A stretch of 24,846 bases of DNA. Origin: an uncultured Collinsella sp. Its GTDB lineage: Bacteria; Actinomycetota; Coriobacteriia; Coriobacteriales; Coriobacteriaceae. The stretch spans positions 1-24,846 of the forward strand of contig URKM01000023.1 in the NCBI GenBank assembly GCA_900548365.1. The letters are read 5' to 3'. Position 1 is the first letter of the stretch. The number at the start of each line of letters is the position of its first letter. This document shows, piece after piece, positions 1 through 7,991 of the stretch. A program made the position numbers and the translations under genes. The notes beneath the pieces are model-generated. The model did not search any database, was not told where the DNA came from, and worked only from the letters and a program-made list of their open reading frames with translations.

Positions 1-404
1 CTGTCGCCAGCATCTCGCTGCTTGTCGGCGGTATCGGCATTATGAATATGATGCTTACCAACGTAACGGAGCGCATTCGCGAGATCGGCATCCGCCGCGC
101 TCTGGGCGCCAGTCGTCGCGATATCACCGCGCAGTTTTTGGCCGAGTCTTCGGCGCTGTGCGTCACCGGCGGACTGTTGGGTGTCCTGATAGGCTATCTG
201 CTAGCCTGGGGCCTCGCGATGTTTGCCTCCGGATCCGGGATTCTTGGCGAGCTCGGAGCCAGCGGGCAAATCATACCGAGCTTTTCAATCGCCACGGTGC
301 TGCTGGCCTTCGCCGTCTCCGTCGGCATCGGAGTAATCTTTGGCTTCTACCCCGCTCGCCGCGCGGCAAAACTCGACCCGGTGGAGTGCCTACGCTACCA
401 GTAA
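1..404 (+). CDS. MacB/FtsX-type ABC transporter permease, C-terminal end (5' end outside window)
   Basis: The frame is open from base 3 and ends at the TAA at 402-404, so only about the last 133 residues are present. The fragment holds the end of an FtsX-like permease domain. It contains the GGIGIMNMMLTNVTERIREI stretch followed by GIRRALGA, which is characteristic of MacB-family permeases, then two further hydrophobic membrane segments and a short basic tail (PARRAAKLDPVECLRYQ). Family members work with an ATPase partner and often a membrane-fusion or lipoprotein partner to export peptides, lipoproteins or drugs; the substrate cannot be told from this fragment. GC is clearly lower than in the cobalamin genes downstream, so I take it as resident chromosome rather than part of the island. 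The gene converges on the minus-strand cobalamin unit. Confidence 0.9.
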   Translation, partial: VASISLLVGGIGIMNMMLTNVTERIREIGIRRALGASRRDITAQFLAESSALCVTGGLLGVLIGYLLAWGLAMFASGSGILGELGASGQIIPSFSIATVLLAFAVSVGIGVIFGFYPARRAAKLDPVECLRYQ

Positions 405-418
405 GCCACCACCAACAA

Positions 419-483
419 GTTGCGGTGAATTAGGGACTGAATATGCTATCTAACAGCAAAAACAGACACTATTTCACCGCAAC
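419..483. repeat. 65-nt imperfect palindrome (REP- or MITE-like element)
   Basis: The left arm starts GTTGCGGTGAA (419-429) and the right arm ends TTCACCGCAAC (473-483), an 11-bp perfect inverted repeat. Pairing continues imperfectly almost to the centre (TGCT...AGCA around 444-458), with about 25 of 31 positions complementary by my count. It lies just past the permease stop and beside an IstA relic. There is no T-run on either side, so it is not a standard intrinsic terminator, although it sits between convergent genes and could slow transcription from both. Confidence 0.7.
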
Positions 484-490
484 TGATTGA

Positions 491-600
491 AGGGCTGCTT
501 GCGCCAGTTCCGGGCGTCGTCCTCGAGCTATTGGCGGATGACGGTCTTGTGCGGTTCGAGCTTGCTCGAGGCGCTCCTCCTCGCGGGCGGGAGGGCACGC
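491..600 (-). pseudogene. IS21-family IstA transposase fragment (relic)
   Basis: Read on the minus strand, the frame gives a proline/arginine-rich stretch, then SKLEPHKTVIRQ, a TAG stop, and LEDDARNWRKQ. I recognise this as the linker and start of the catalytic region of IS21-type IstA proteins (SKL-x-P-[YH]-K ... W-L-E-x-D ... N-W-R-K-Q). It has no start, an internal stop, and ends abruptly near 491 next to the palindrome. It begins right after the cbiJ stop codon. No IstB and no terminal inverted repeats were seen. The assignment rests on about 30 residues recognised by eye. Confidence 0.55.
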
Positions 601-615
601 AGGCGCGGCGAGCGC

Positions 616-1389
616 CTAGCGCGCGAACTCCCGTAAGAGCGCGTCTTCCACTTCCCGAAGCGAAAGGGCCCCGCCTCCCTCGACGGGACGGGTGACCACG
701 ATGCAGCGCGCTCCCACGTCGCGCGCGGCGGCGAGCTTCTCGGCCGTGCCGCCTACGGTTCCCGAGTCCTTGGTCACAAGCCACTGGGCGCCCACCTGCC
801 GAAGCATCGCCTCGTTGAGCTCGCGGGTGAAGGGCCCCTGCATGCCGATGACGTGCGACGGCGAAAACCCCGCGTCGATGCACTTCGTTATAGCACCGGG
901 CAGCGGGAGCACACGCACGAAGAAGCGCTCCGAGAAATCGGCGACGCGCGTATAGGGAGCAAGCTCCTTGCTCCCCGTCGTGAGAAGCGCGCGACCCGGG
1001 TTCTCGGAGAGAAAGCGCGCCGCGCAGGCGATCGACGCGACCGGCACGACGCCTTTGGGCAGCGTCTCGGCCGGGCGCGCAAGGCGCAGGCATCGTGCAC
1101 CCACGGCGAGCGAAGCGGCCCGGATGTTGCCGCTTGCGAGCGTAGCGAAGGGGTGCGTGGCGTCGACGACGATGCGCGCGCCAGAAAGCTCGCGCTCCAT
1201 GTCGGCCTCGTCGAGCCTGCTCGCATGCACCTCGATGCCCGGAAGCTCGCCCAAAAGCTCGCCTCCGTACTCGGTTGCCGCGTAGGCACGGGCGGGGATG
1301 CCCACCCCGCTCGCCCATTCGCACAGAAGGCGGCCCTCGGTGGTGCCGGCGAAGATGCGCAGCGCCGGCGCAGATGCGGGCGCCGTCAC
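616..1389 (-). CDS. cbiJ: Cobalt-precorrin-6A reductase
   Basis: Reduces the macrocycle of cobalt-precorrin-6A to 6B with NAD(P)H in the anaerobic corrin pathway; cytoplasmic. The 257-residue product matches the family's usual length. It has the N-terminal Rossmann-like motif FAGTTEGR (about residues 13-20) and the family motif VVDATHPFA (about 74-82), followed by RPAETLPKG, LLTTGSKEL and the C-terminal VTKDSGTVGGTAEKL. I start at the GTG at 1389 because it overlaps the cbiC stop as GTGA; the frame stays open upstream, but only as a shadow of cbiC with arginine-rich nonsense. It is the last gene of the 17-gene chain. No T-rich terminator hairpin is visible before the IstA relic. Confidence 0.93.
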   Translation of the reverse strand: MTAPASAPALRIFAGTTEGRLLCEWASGVGIPARAYAATEYGGELLGELPGIEVHASRLDEADMERELSGARIVVDATHPFATLASGNIRAASLAVGARCLRLARPAETLPKGVVPVASIACAARFLSENPGRALLTTGSKELAPYTRVADFSERFFVRVLPLPGAITKCIDAGFSPSHVIGMQGPFTRELNEAMLRQVGAQWLVTKDSGTVGGTAEKLAAARDVGARCIVVTRPVEGGGALSLREVEDALLREFAR

Positions 1390-2027
1390 TTCGGGCCGCC
1401 TGGGCGCGTGATCTGGTAGAGCAGCGCGTTCATAATGGCGGCCGCCACGGTCGAACCACCCTTGCGACCCCTCGCGACGATGGCCGGCGCGCGTCGCGCG
1501 AGTAGCTCCTCTTTCGCCTCGACCACGTTCACAAACCCGACCGGCACCCCAACGACGAGCGCGGGCGCGATCTTCCCCTCGTCCATGAGCTCGGCGAGGC
1601 GCAGAAGTGCTGTGGGAGCGTTGCCGACGGCCACGATGAGCGGACCCTCGATGCCGCAAGCTTTGTCCATGCTCGCAACGGCGCGAGTCGTGCCCGCGGC
1701 GCGCGCAGCCGCGGCGACATCAGGGTCGGCCATGTAGCACACGGCCTTGCAGCCGAGCTTCGCGAGCGCTGGCTTGCTTATGCCTGCGAGCGCCATGTTC
1801 GTATCGGTGAGCACCGTGGCCCCTGCGCGCAGTGCGTCGAGCGCACATTGCGCGGCGTCATGGGTGAACACGAGGGAATCGGCGTACGAGAAGTCGGCAG
1901 TGGTGTGGATGACGCGCTTCACGACGGGCTCTTCGAGCGGCGGGAACGTGCGGCCGCCGAGCTCTTCGGTGATGATCTCAAAGCTGCGCCGCTCGATGTC
2001 GCCGGGCGCCATCTCCTTGGAATCCAT
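1386..2027 (-). CDS. cbiC: Cobalt-precorrin-8 methylmutase
   Basis: Moves the methyl group from C11 to C12 to make cobyrinate; cytoplasmic. The 213 residues match CbiC/CobH length. The catalytic histidine lies in RVIHTTADFSYAD (H41), and the family stretches TDTNMALAGI, GNAPTALLRLAELM and GVPVGFVNVVEAKEEL are intact, as is the C-terminal RGRKGGSTVAAAIMNALL. The ATG at 2027 directly abuts the TAG of cobO (TAGATG) and has a GGAG about 6 nt upstream inside the end of cobO. It overlaps cbiJ by 4 nt. Nothing looks damaged. Confidence 0.95.
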   Translation of the reverse strand: MDSKEMAPGDIERRSFEIITEELGGRTFPPLEEPVVKRVIHTTADFSYADSLVFTHDAAQCALDALRAGATVLTDTNMALAGISKPALAKLGCKAVCYMADPDVAAAARAAGTTRAVASMDKACGIEGPLIVAVGNAPTALLRLAELMDEGKIAPALVVGVPVGFVNVVEAKEELLARRAPAIVARGRKGGSTVAAAIMNALLYQITRPGGPK

Positions 2028-2543
2028 CTAGTACTCCACTCCTTCCCTTGCACATATCCCCTGCTCGTAGGGGTGTTTCTCGCACCGCATCTCGGTTATG
2101 TAGTCGGCCTTCTCCACGATCTTGCGGGAAGGCGCGCGCCCGGTGAGCGCTACTTCGACGCCGCGCGCGGACATATCGAGCGCGCGGTCCACGAGCGCCT
2201 CGTCGACAAGCCCCTTCGAAAGCGCGTCGAGCGCCTCGTCGAGCACGAGCAGCCCCTCCTGCGCGCCCTCGAGCTCGGCGAGCGCGGAAGCGAGGTTCCC
2301 ATCGTGCAGCTCGCGCGTCGCGGCAAGTTCTTCCGACGTCATGGACCAGGTAAACTTGTCCGACGCCTTCCCCGCGAACACGGGCACGCCGAAATGCTCG
2401 GCGAGCAGGCGCACCTCCCCGCTTTCGCCGTCTTTCAGGAACTGCACGACGACGACGCGGCGGCCTGCGGCGAGCATGCGAAGGGCGAGGCCCATCGCCG
2501 CCGTGGTCTTGCCTTTGCCGTCGCCATGATACACGTGGATCAT
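2028..2543 (-). CDS. cobO: Cob(I)yrinate/cob(I)alamin adenosyltransferase (BtuR/CobO type)
   Basis: Transfers the 5'-deoxyadenosyl group of ATP to reduced Co(I) corrinoid. The 171-residue protein opens with the P-loop GDGKGKTTAAMG (residues 7-18), then VVVQFLKDGESGE and the Walker B-like LLVLDEALDAL, and ends EKHPYEQGICAREGVEY, all typical of the BtuR/CobO fold. It lacks the N-terminal extension present in some CobO proteins, giving a minimal version. The ATG at 2543 overlaps the cbiP stop as ATGA. Its position between cbiP and cbiC suits adenosylation before the amidation and aminopropanol steps. The common symbol varies (cobO, btuR or cobA), so the symbol is less sure than the function. Confidence 0.93.
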   Translation of the reverse strand: MIHVYHGDGKGKTTAAMGLALRMLAAGRRVVVVQFLKDGESGEVRLLAEHFGVPVFAGKASDKFTWSMTSEELAATRELHDGNLASALAELEGAQEGLLVLDEALDALSKGLVDEALVDRALDMSARGVEVALTGRAPSRKIVEKADYITEMRCEKHPYEQGICAREGVEY

Positions 2544-4039
2544 ACGCCCTCCTCGATAATGCGGTAGACATACTCCATGTCGAGCGCCCCGCGCACGGAG
2601 TCGGCCAGGCGGTCGAACTCGCGCGCACGGTGATCGGCCGCGGACGCCGCGCCCGCAGCACCCACGACGCTCTCGGGCAGGCCGCGCATGCGCGCGAGCG
2701 AGCGCGCGAGGGCGAGCGCCACCCCCGGTTCGTCGAACAGGCCGTGGAGATAGGTTCCGAACACGTTTCCGCAGGCCGCGCCTTCTGGTTTGCCGCCAAT
2801 CGTGCCCCCAGGGGCGCAGGAGACGGTCGTTTCGCCGTCGTGAATCTCGTACCCACGCGCCGTCATGCCGTTCCACACCGAGAACGCGCCTTGGGCGCCC
2901 GTGATGCGCAGCTCCGACTGAGCGAGGCGCTTTTCCTCCTTGAACACCGTACTTGCAGGGATGAGCCCGAGCCCGCGCGCGGTGCCAGCGCCTTCCCTGC
3001 CGTGCGGGTCCGAAAGCTCGTCTCCCAAAAGCTGGTAGCCTCCGCATATGCCGAGCACCGGCGTGCCCGCACCCGAAAGCGCGCGTACACAGGCTCCGAT
3101 GCCGCTAGCCGCAAGCCAGCGCGCGTCGTCGAGCGTGGTCTTCGAGCCGGGGAGCACCACCAGGTCGGGTCGGCCCAGATCGGTCGTCGAGGAAACGTAG
3201 CGCACGCCCACGCCGGGCACGCGCGAAAGCGGGTCGAAGTCGGTGAAGTTCGACAGATGCGGAAGGCGCACGACGGCGACATCGATGACGCCGCGCGCCT
3301 CGCGGGCAGATAAGCGCGGCGCGAGCGAGTCCTCGTCGTCCAGGTCGAGCGTAAGATACGGCACGACCCCCACGACGGGGGCCCCGCACATCTTCTCAAG
3401 CGGGGCCAAACCCGGGCGCAGGATTTCTACATCGCCGCGGAACTTATTTACTACAAGCCCCCGCAAAAGCGCGCGGTCCTCGGGCGCAAGGAGCGCGACC
3501 GTGCCGTAAAGCTGGGCAAACACCCCGCCTGGGTCGATGTCGCCCGCGAGCAGCACGGGGGAGGACACGGCGCGCGCGAGCCCCATGTTGACGATGTCGT
3601 TTTCGGCAAGGTTGATTTCGGCGGGGCTGCCGGCGCCCTCGATAACGATGACGTCGTTTTCCTCCGCGAGCGAATCGAACGCCTCCAAAATCTGCGGCAT
3701 GAGCGCCTTCTTTCGCGCGAAGTAGTCCCTCGCAGCGAAGGCTCCCTGCTCCTTGCCGGCCACGATGAGCTGGCTTCGGTGGCCGCTTTCGGGCTTGAGC
3801 AGAATGGGGTTCATGCGCACGTCGGGCGCGATGCTGCACGCCTCGGCCTGCATGATCTGGGCGCGCCCCATCTCGAGCCCGTCGGCCGTGACACCGCTGT
3901 TGAGCGCCATGTTCTGGCTCTTGAAGGGAGCCACGCGCAGGCCGTCCTGCGAAAGCACACGGCATAGCCCAGCCGCAAGCAAGCTCTTCCCCGCGTTCGA
4001 CATGGTGCCCTGGATCATGATGGGCTTCGCCCTACCCAC
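2540..4039 (-). CDS. cbiP: Adenosylcobyric acid synthase (glutamine-hydrolysing)
   Basis: Amidates four side chains of adenosylcobyrinate a,c-diamide using glutamine and ATP. The 499-residue product matches the family. The N-terminal synthetase domain begins KPIMIQGTMSNAGKS (P-loop, about residues 5-19) and includes FKSQNMALNSGV and VIEGAGSPAEINL. The C-terminal class I glutaminase-like domain has the nucleophile motif LGICGGYQLLG (C332) and GTYLHGLFDEP (H432). The GTG at 4039 is chosen over the in-frame ATG at 4018 because a perfect Shine-Dalgarno lies 8 nt upstream of it and because family members carry a few residues before the IMIQGT motif. It overlaps cobD by 8 nt and cobO by 4 nt. Confidence 0.95.
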   Translation of the reverse strand: MGRAKPIMIQGTMSNAGKSLLAAGLCRVLSQDGLRVAPFKSQNMALNSGVTADGLEMGRAQIMQAEACSIAPDVRMNPILLKPESGHRSQLIVAGKEQGAFAARDYFARKKALMPQILEAFDSLAEENDVIVIEGAGSPAEINLAENDIVNMGLARAVSSPVLLAGDIDPGGVFAQLYGTVALLAPEDRALLRGLVVNKFRGDVEILRPGLAPLEKMCGAPVVGVVPYLTLDLDDEDSLAPRLSAREARGVIDVAVVRLPHLSNFTDFDPLSRVPGVGVRYVSSTTDLGRPDLVVLPGSKTTLDDARWLAASGIGACVRALSGAGTPVLGICGGYQLLGDELSDPHGREGAGTARGLGLIPASTVFKEEKRLAQSELRITGAQGAFSVWNGMTARGYEIHDGETTVSCAPGGTIGGKPEGAACGNVFGTYLHGLFDEPGVALALARSLARMRGLPESVVGAAGAASAADHRAREFDRLADSVRGALDMEYVYRIIEEGV

Positions 4040-5255
4040 GGGTATCGACCTCCTTCGTCGAGCCTCGGCCATACGCGCCCGCCATAGCGCCGCTGCAAGA
4101 AGCGCAGCCCCGTTCGTCGGGTTCGCCTTCGCCCGATGCGCCTTCCGCCCGAAGCGCGCGGCTGAACGCCATCGCAAGCCGGGCATTCTCCTTGCGCGTG
4201 CGCACCGCGACGCGGCACCAGAAACGGGACAGTACCGAAAACGAGTCGCACGTGCGGACCAAAACCCCCTGTTTATACAGGCGCTCGGGGATGTCTTTCG
4301 CCGGTGTGCGGACTAAAAGGAAGTTCGCATCCGACGGCACGACGGAAAGCCCGAGCGAGGAGAGCTCGTGGGAAAGCCACGCTCGCTCGCCCGCCAATAC
4401 ATCGCGCGTGCGCGAGACGTATTCGACGTCTTCCAGGGCGGCGATACCCGCGGCCTCGGCGACCGAGGAGACGGGCCACGCCTGCCCCGCCCGGCGAATG
4501 CCCTCGAGGAGTTGGGCGTTTCCGCTGATCAGATATCCTAACCGCAACCCCGCCATTCCGTAGAGCTTGGTGAACGCGGAGAGCACGGCCACATGGCGCG
4601 AACACGCGGCGCGTGCGGCCACGCTCCTTTCGCGGGCGTCGGGCGCAAATCCGAGGAAGCACTCGTCCACGACGAGCAGCGCGCCCACCTGCTCGCAGCG
4701 GCAAGCCGCGGCATCGATCACGCGGGGGTCGACGAGGCGCCCCGTCGGGTTGTTCGGATTGCAGAGGTACGCCACGTCTCCCGGCCCCTCGATCGCGCGG
4801 GCGAAGGAGGCAGGCACGTCGAAGTCGTCCGCTTCGGAGAGCGGGAACTCCTGCACGCATGCGCCGTAGTAAGATGCCGCCTCCGCATATTCAGAGAACG
4901 TCGGCGCGCACACGACGATGCGTTTCGGGCGCACCGCCGCAGCGAGCCGCCAGATGATGTCGGACGCGCCCGTGCCGCAGACGATAGTATCTTCGGGAAT
5001 GCCCTGGGCGCGCGCTAGGGCGCGAACGAGGGCGAGGCTTTCCCTATCGGGGTAGGCGTCGATTCGAGAAAGCGACTTGCAAGCTGCGGCGACGGCGCGC
5101 GGCGAGGGGCCTGCCGGATTCACGTTCACCGAGAAGTCGATGAGATCGGAGGCGCCCCCTTCGCAACCGATGCCGAGCGATTGCGAGCTGCCCCCATGCG
5201 TACGGGCGCGCAGGATTCCCCCGGCAGCCCGGGGCGCGGCGTGGTCTTCCCTCAT
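4032..5255 (-). CDS. cobD: L-threonine-O-3-phosphate decarboxylase (CobD-type, PLP-dependent)
   Basis: Makes (R)-1-amino-2-propanol O-phosphate, the linker CbiB attaches to cobyric acid. It is a fold-type I aminotransferase-like enzyme: HGG near the N-terminus (20-22), DFSVNVNPAGP, YPDRESLALV, CGTGASDIIWRL, the NPNNPTGRL motif (about 166-174), VVDECFLGF, and the PLP lysine in AFTKLYGMAGLRLGY (K230). The ATG at 5255 overlaps the cbiB stop (ATGA). At 407 residues it is longer than typical CobD: about 35 residues after RALRAEG (about 372-407) are not family-like and include CASC. The same bases carry the cbiP ribosome site, so the tail may be read-through of former spacer. Its pairing with cbiB supports CobD over other aminotransferases. 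Confidence 0.92.
   Translation of the reverse strand: MREDHAAPRAAGGILRARTHGGSSQSLGIGCEGGASDLIDFSVNVNPAGPSPRAVAAACKSLSRIDAYPDRESLALVRALARAQGIPEDTIVCGTGASDIIWRLAAAVRPKRIVVCAPTFSEYAEAASYYGACVQEFPLSEADDFDVPASFARAIEGPGDVAYLCNPNNPTGRLVDPRVIDAAACRCEQVGALLVVDECFLGFAPDARERSVAARAACSRHVAVLSAFTKLYGMAGLRLGYLISGNAQLLEGIRRAGQAWPVSSVAEAAGIAALEDVEYVSRTRDVLAGERAWLSHELSSLGLSVVPSDANFLLVRTPAKDIPERLYKQGVLVRTCDSFSVLSRFWCRVAVRTRKENARLAMAFSRALRAEGASGEGEPDERGCASCSGAMAGAYGRGSTKEVDTRG
4048..4055 (-). promoter_or_regulatory. Strong ribosome binding site that sets the cbiP start
   Basis: On the minus strand the sequence AAGGAGGT is followed by 8 nt and then GTG. It is the best Shine-Dalgarno noticed in the minus-strand unit and lies inside the C-terminal codons of cobD. 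It decides for the GTG at 4039 and implies that cbiP gets independent ribosome loading as well as coupling. Confidence 0.8.
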
Positions 5256-6226
5256 ACCATCGCCCCCACGGCGAGCACGACCGCCGCGCGCGCGGCGCCG
5301 AAGACGATGAGCGCGCATACGGACGCGGCGAGCATGAGCCTTGTCGCCCGGGCGATGTCGCCCCACTCGATTTCGCGGGACGCGTCGCCTATCGTCGGTT
5401 TCTTAACGAGCTTGCCGAAATACACCGCGGGTCCTGCCAGGCGCAGCCCGAGCGCGCCCGCGCACGCTGACTCGGTCTGCGCCGCGTTCGGGCTCGCATG
5501 GCGACGCCTGTCGCGGCGCCAGATGCGCGCCGCCCCGCGCGCGTCGAGCCCGACGATCGGGCACACGGCGATCATGAGCAGGGCCGATAAGCGCGAGGGA
5601 ATCCAGTTCACCGCATCGTCGAGGCGCGCCGAGGCGCAGCCGAAGTCGATGTAGCGCTCGTTTTTGTAGCCCACCATGCTGTCGAGCGTGTTCACCGCCT
5701 TGTACGCCATGCCCAAGGGCGCACCCCCGATCATAAGGTAGAAAAGCGGCGCGATGACGCCGTCGCTCGCGTTCTCCGCCACCGTTTCCACGGCGGCGCG
5801 CGCAACGCCCTGCTCGTCGAGAACAGACGTGTCGCGTCCCACGATGAGCCCGACGGCTTCGCGCGCCGCGACAAGGCCGCCCTTCGAGAACGCGCGGGCC
5901 ACGGCCAGGCTCTGGCGGCGCAGCTCGCATGCCGCGAGAATCTGATAGCTCGCCCATGCCTCGGCCACGAAGCGCAAGCCGGAGTGAACCATACCGCAAA
6001 GATGCAGGATTCCCCAGGTCAAAAGCCAACACGCAAGCGGAAGCGCCACGGCGAGCACAAGCCCTGCGGCGCGCGTGCCCGCGGACGTTTGCGGGAATGC
6101 GCCCCGCAGGCGGCCTTCGGCCCACGTGATCGCGCGCCCCATGGCGACGACGGGATGGGGAAGCCAGCGCGGGTCGCCGAAGGCAAGGTCGGCCGCGAAC
6201 CCGGCGGCGACGGCAAGAATCGTCAT
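5252..6226 (-). CDS. cbiB: Adenosylcobinamide-phosphate synthase
   Basis: Integral membrane enzyme that couples aminopropanol phosphate to adenosylcobyric acid. The 324 residues match the family. Conserved features are DLAFGDPRWLPHPVVAMG (about 13-30), TVAENASDGVIAPLFY, MAYKAVNTLDSMVGYKNERY and DDAVNWIPSRLSALLM, with several hydrophobic segments throughout and a final hydrophobic stretch. The ATG at 6226 shares one base with the upstream stop (TGATG); longer readings of this frame only shadow the neighbour. It precedes cobD, whose product it uses. Confidence 0.95.
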   Translation of the reverse strand: MTILAVAAGFAADLAFGDPRWLPHPVVAMGRAITWAEGRLRGAFPQTSAGTRAAGLVLAVALPLACWLLTWGILHLCGMVHSGLRFVAEAWASYQILAACELRRQSLAVARAFSKGGLVAAREAVGLIVGRDTSVLDEQGVARAAVETVAENASDGVIAPLFYLMIGGAPLGMAYKAVNTLDSMVGYKNERYIDFGCASARLDDAVNWIPSRLSALLMIAVCPIVGLDARGAARIWRRDRRRHASPNAAQTESACAGALGLRLAGPAVYFGKLVKKPTIGDASREIEWGDIARATRLMLAASVCALIVFGAARAAVVLAVGAMV

Positions 6227-7227
6227 CACCGGGCATCGCCCCCCGAAGCGGGGCGAACGTCGCGAAGGCAGCGCCCATCCCAGGTGGCGGCCCATGCGCC
6301 GCCCGGCTCGGTATGCACGTCGAAATATCCCATTTTCGGGACAGCTAGCTCGGAGAGCAGCGCTTTCACGGTACCCGCGTGAACGACGAAGACGGCGTGC
6401 CCACTCCCCTGGGCGCGCTCCGATTCGCACGCCTCCCGAAACGCCGCGACGACGCGGCGGGTGAAATCGCTCTTGCCCTCGCCATGCGGGCAGCGCGTCT
6501 CGCACCAGGAGTCTACCCAGGCGCGGTAACGCACATCCTCTTTAAGCTCGGCGGCGCTTCGCCCCTCGAAGTCACCGAAATCCATCTCGCGCAGACCGGG
6601 GCACGCCATAAGCTCCGCGTTCGGGAAGAGGATGCGAGCCGTCTGGTCGGTGCGGGCCATGCCGCTCGTGATAACACGGAACACGTCACGATCGCACGCG
6701 AGGTCGCGCAAAGCGCGCTCGCCCGCACTCGACAGGGGCTCGTCGGTGCCCGCCCCGCTGTAGCGATGGTCTTCCGTGCCCGCCGTGGCACCATGGCGCA
6801 CGAAGACGACTTCCAAAGGCGCGCCCGCGCCCTGCGTCCCTCGAGGCGCATCGGCAAGGTTTCCTTTGATGACCTGGGGAATCCCGCACGTCATGCGCAC
6901 GACGACGTCGGCGCGCGCAGCGAGCGCGCATCCCAGGCGCCCCGCGCGCTCGCGCCATTGGGCGTCTTCCGCACGCATGGGGACGACCCCCGAGCCGACC
7001 AAGGACAGAATCACTGCGTCGAAGCCGATCAGCCGCTCGAGCGCCCGGTCAACGTCGAGCGCGCGTACAAGCTCCTCAGCACGGTACGCGACGCGGCCGG
7101 CAAAAGCCGCGGGCACGCCGCCCTCCGCAAACTGCGCCGCGTCGACGAAATCGTCCGCCGCGAACCCGAGCTTTTCGCGCACGAAGGTCCTCTTCCCCGA
7201 ATGCGCGCCACCTAACACGAGAATCAT
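6226..7227 (-). CDS. Fusion: shortened CobU-like P-loop domain + CobC-type histidine phosphatase
   Basis: There are two parts in 333 residues. Residues 1-123 look like CobU: a P-loop GGAHSGKRTF (6-15) and the CobU-type C-terminal block LVGSGVVPM (about 76-84) ... GIPQVIKGN. The middle that normally carries the guanylylated histidine (HRxxR) is missing, and the domain is about 60 residues shorter than the CobU encoded at 7988-8536. Residues 138-333 are a histidine phosphatase: VFVRHGATAG (RHG 144-146), SSAGERALRDL, TSGMARTDQTA, LREMDFGDFEG and VVHAGTVKALL (H283). CobC-type enzymes remove the phosphate from alpha-ribazole-5'-phosphate or adenosylcobalamin-5'-phosphate, which fits its place next to cobS. 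The start at 7227 overlaps cobS (ATGA). The phosphatase is likely active; the role of the CobU-like part is unknown. Confidence 0.85.
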   Translation of the reverse strand: MILVLGGAHSGKRTFVREKLGFAADDFVDAAQFAEGGVPAAFAGRVAYRAEELVRALDVDRALERLIGFDAVILSLVGSGVVPMRAEDAQWRERAGRLGCALAARADVVVRMTCGIPQVIKGNLADAPRGTQGAGAPLEVVFVRHGATAGTEDHRYSGAGTDEPLSSAGERALRDLACDRDVFRVITSGMARTDQTARILFPNAELMACPGLREMDFGDFEGRSAAELKEDVRYRAWVDSWCETRCPHGEGKSDFTRRVVAAFREACESERAQGSGHAVFVVHAGTVKALLSELAVPKMGYFDVHTEPGGAWAATWDGRCLRDVRPASGGDAR

Positions 7228-7991
7228 AGGAGCATGCCCCCCGCCACCAGCATGGCAAGCATCGCGAGCTCGGCCCATTGCAGAAACCATCCGGCCAAAT
7301 CACCCGTCACCCCGCCGAAGCGGGACAGGGCAACATGGCGGTACCACGCGAGCGCCAAAAGCCCCGCCACCGCCATAAGGGCGCCGACGGCCTGAGCGCA
7401 CGCGACCATCCCTGCAGCCGAAGCCGCAGCGAAAGCGCAAAGCGGCACGACGATCGCCGCGCGCTTCTTCGCAGGCGAGAGCCCCGCGGCCATGCCGTCC
7501 GCCCGCGCGGCAGGCCAGCATTCTACGGCGAGCCCCGAAAGCGCGCGGGAGAACACGAGCGAGCACAGAAGCGCGAGGAACGCCCCCGCCGTAAGCGGCA
7601 GCGCGGTGAACAGGGAAAACTGCAGAATAAGGTACACGACAACACCGATGACCCCGAAGGCGCCCGCCCGCGGGTCGTGCATGATCTCGAGCTTTCGCTC
7701 GCGCGGGGCCCAACTTGCAAGCGCATCGGAGGTGTCGCAGAGCCCGTCTAGATGGATGCCTCCCGTCACCGCCACAGGCAACGCCACGAGCACGGCCGCG
7801 ACGATGGTCGCGGGCACGCCGAGCAGGTTCGCCACGTGCCCCCACGCCGTCATGAGGAAGCCTTCCGCAAGGCCCACCAGGGGAAACGCGGCAAGCGCAT
7901 GGGTTGACCCGAATTCGGTCCAGGCCGATTTCGGGACGGGGATGCGCGAGAACGTTCCGAACGCCGCGCCGATTGCCTCTGCTATCTTCAC
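7224..7991 (-). CDS. cobS: Adenosylcobinamide-GDP ribazoletransferase (cobalamin synthase)
   Basis: Membrane enzyme that joins adenosylcobinamide-GDP and alpha-ribazole(-5'-phosphate). The 255 residues match the family. Signatures are FSRIPVP near the N-terminus, GGIHLDGLCDTSDAL (about 77-91; the family's GGxHLDGLxDTxDxL) and HDPRAGAFGVIGVV (about 105-118), with multiple hydrophobic segments and a C-terminal GGVTGDLAGWFLQWAEL. The GTG at 7991 is chosen because it overlaps the cobU stop as GTGA; the upstream extension of the frame is arginine-rich shadow. It is flanked by cobU and the phosphatase fusion, the preceding and following steps of nucleotide-loop assembly. Confidence 0.94.
   Translation of the reverse strand: MKIAEAIGAAFGTFSRIPVPKSAWTEFGSTHALAAFPLVGLAEGFLMTAWGHVANLLGVPATIVAAVLVALPVAVTGGIHLDGLCDTSDALASWAPRERKLEIMHDPRAGAFGVIGVVVYLILQFSLFTALPLTAGAFLALLCSLVFSRALSGLAVECWPAARADGMAAGLSPAKKRAAIVVPLCAFAAASAAGMVACAQAVGALMAVAGLLALAWYRHVALSRFGGVTGDLAGWFLQWAELAMLAMLVAGGMLL

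Noticed and set aside
419..483. The palindrome as an intrinsic terminator for the convergent genes
   Set aside because: No T-run follows the stem on either strand and the loop-proximal part is imperfect; kept as a repeat instead.
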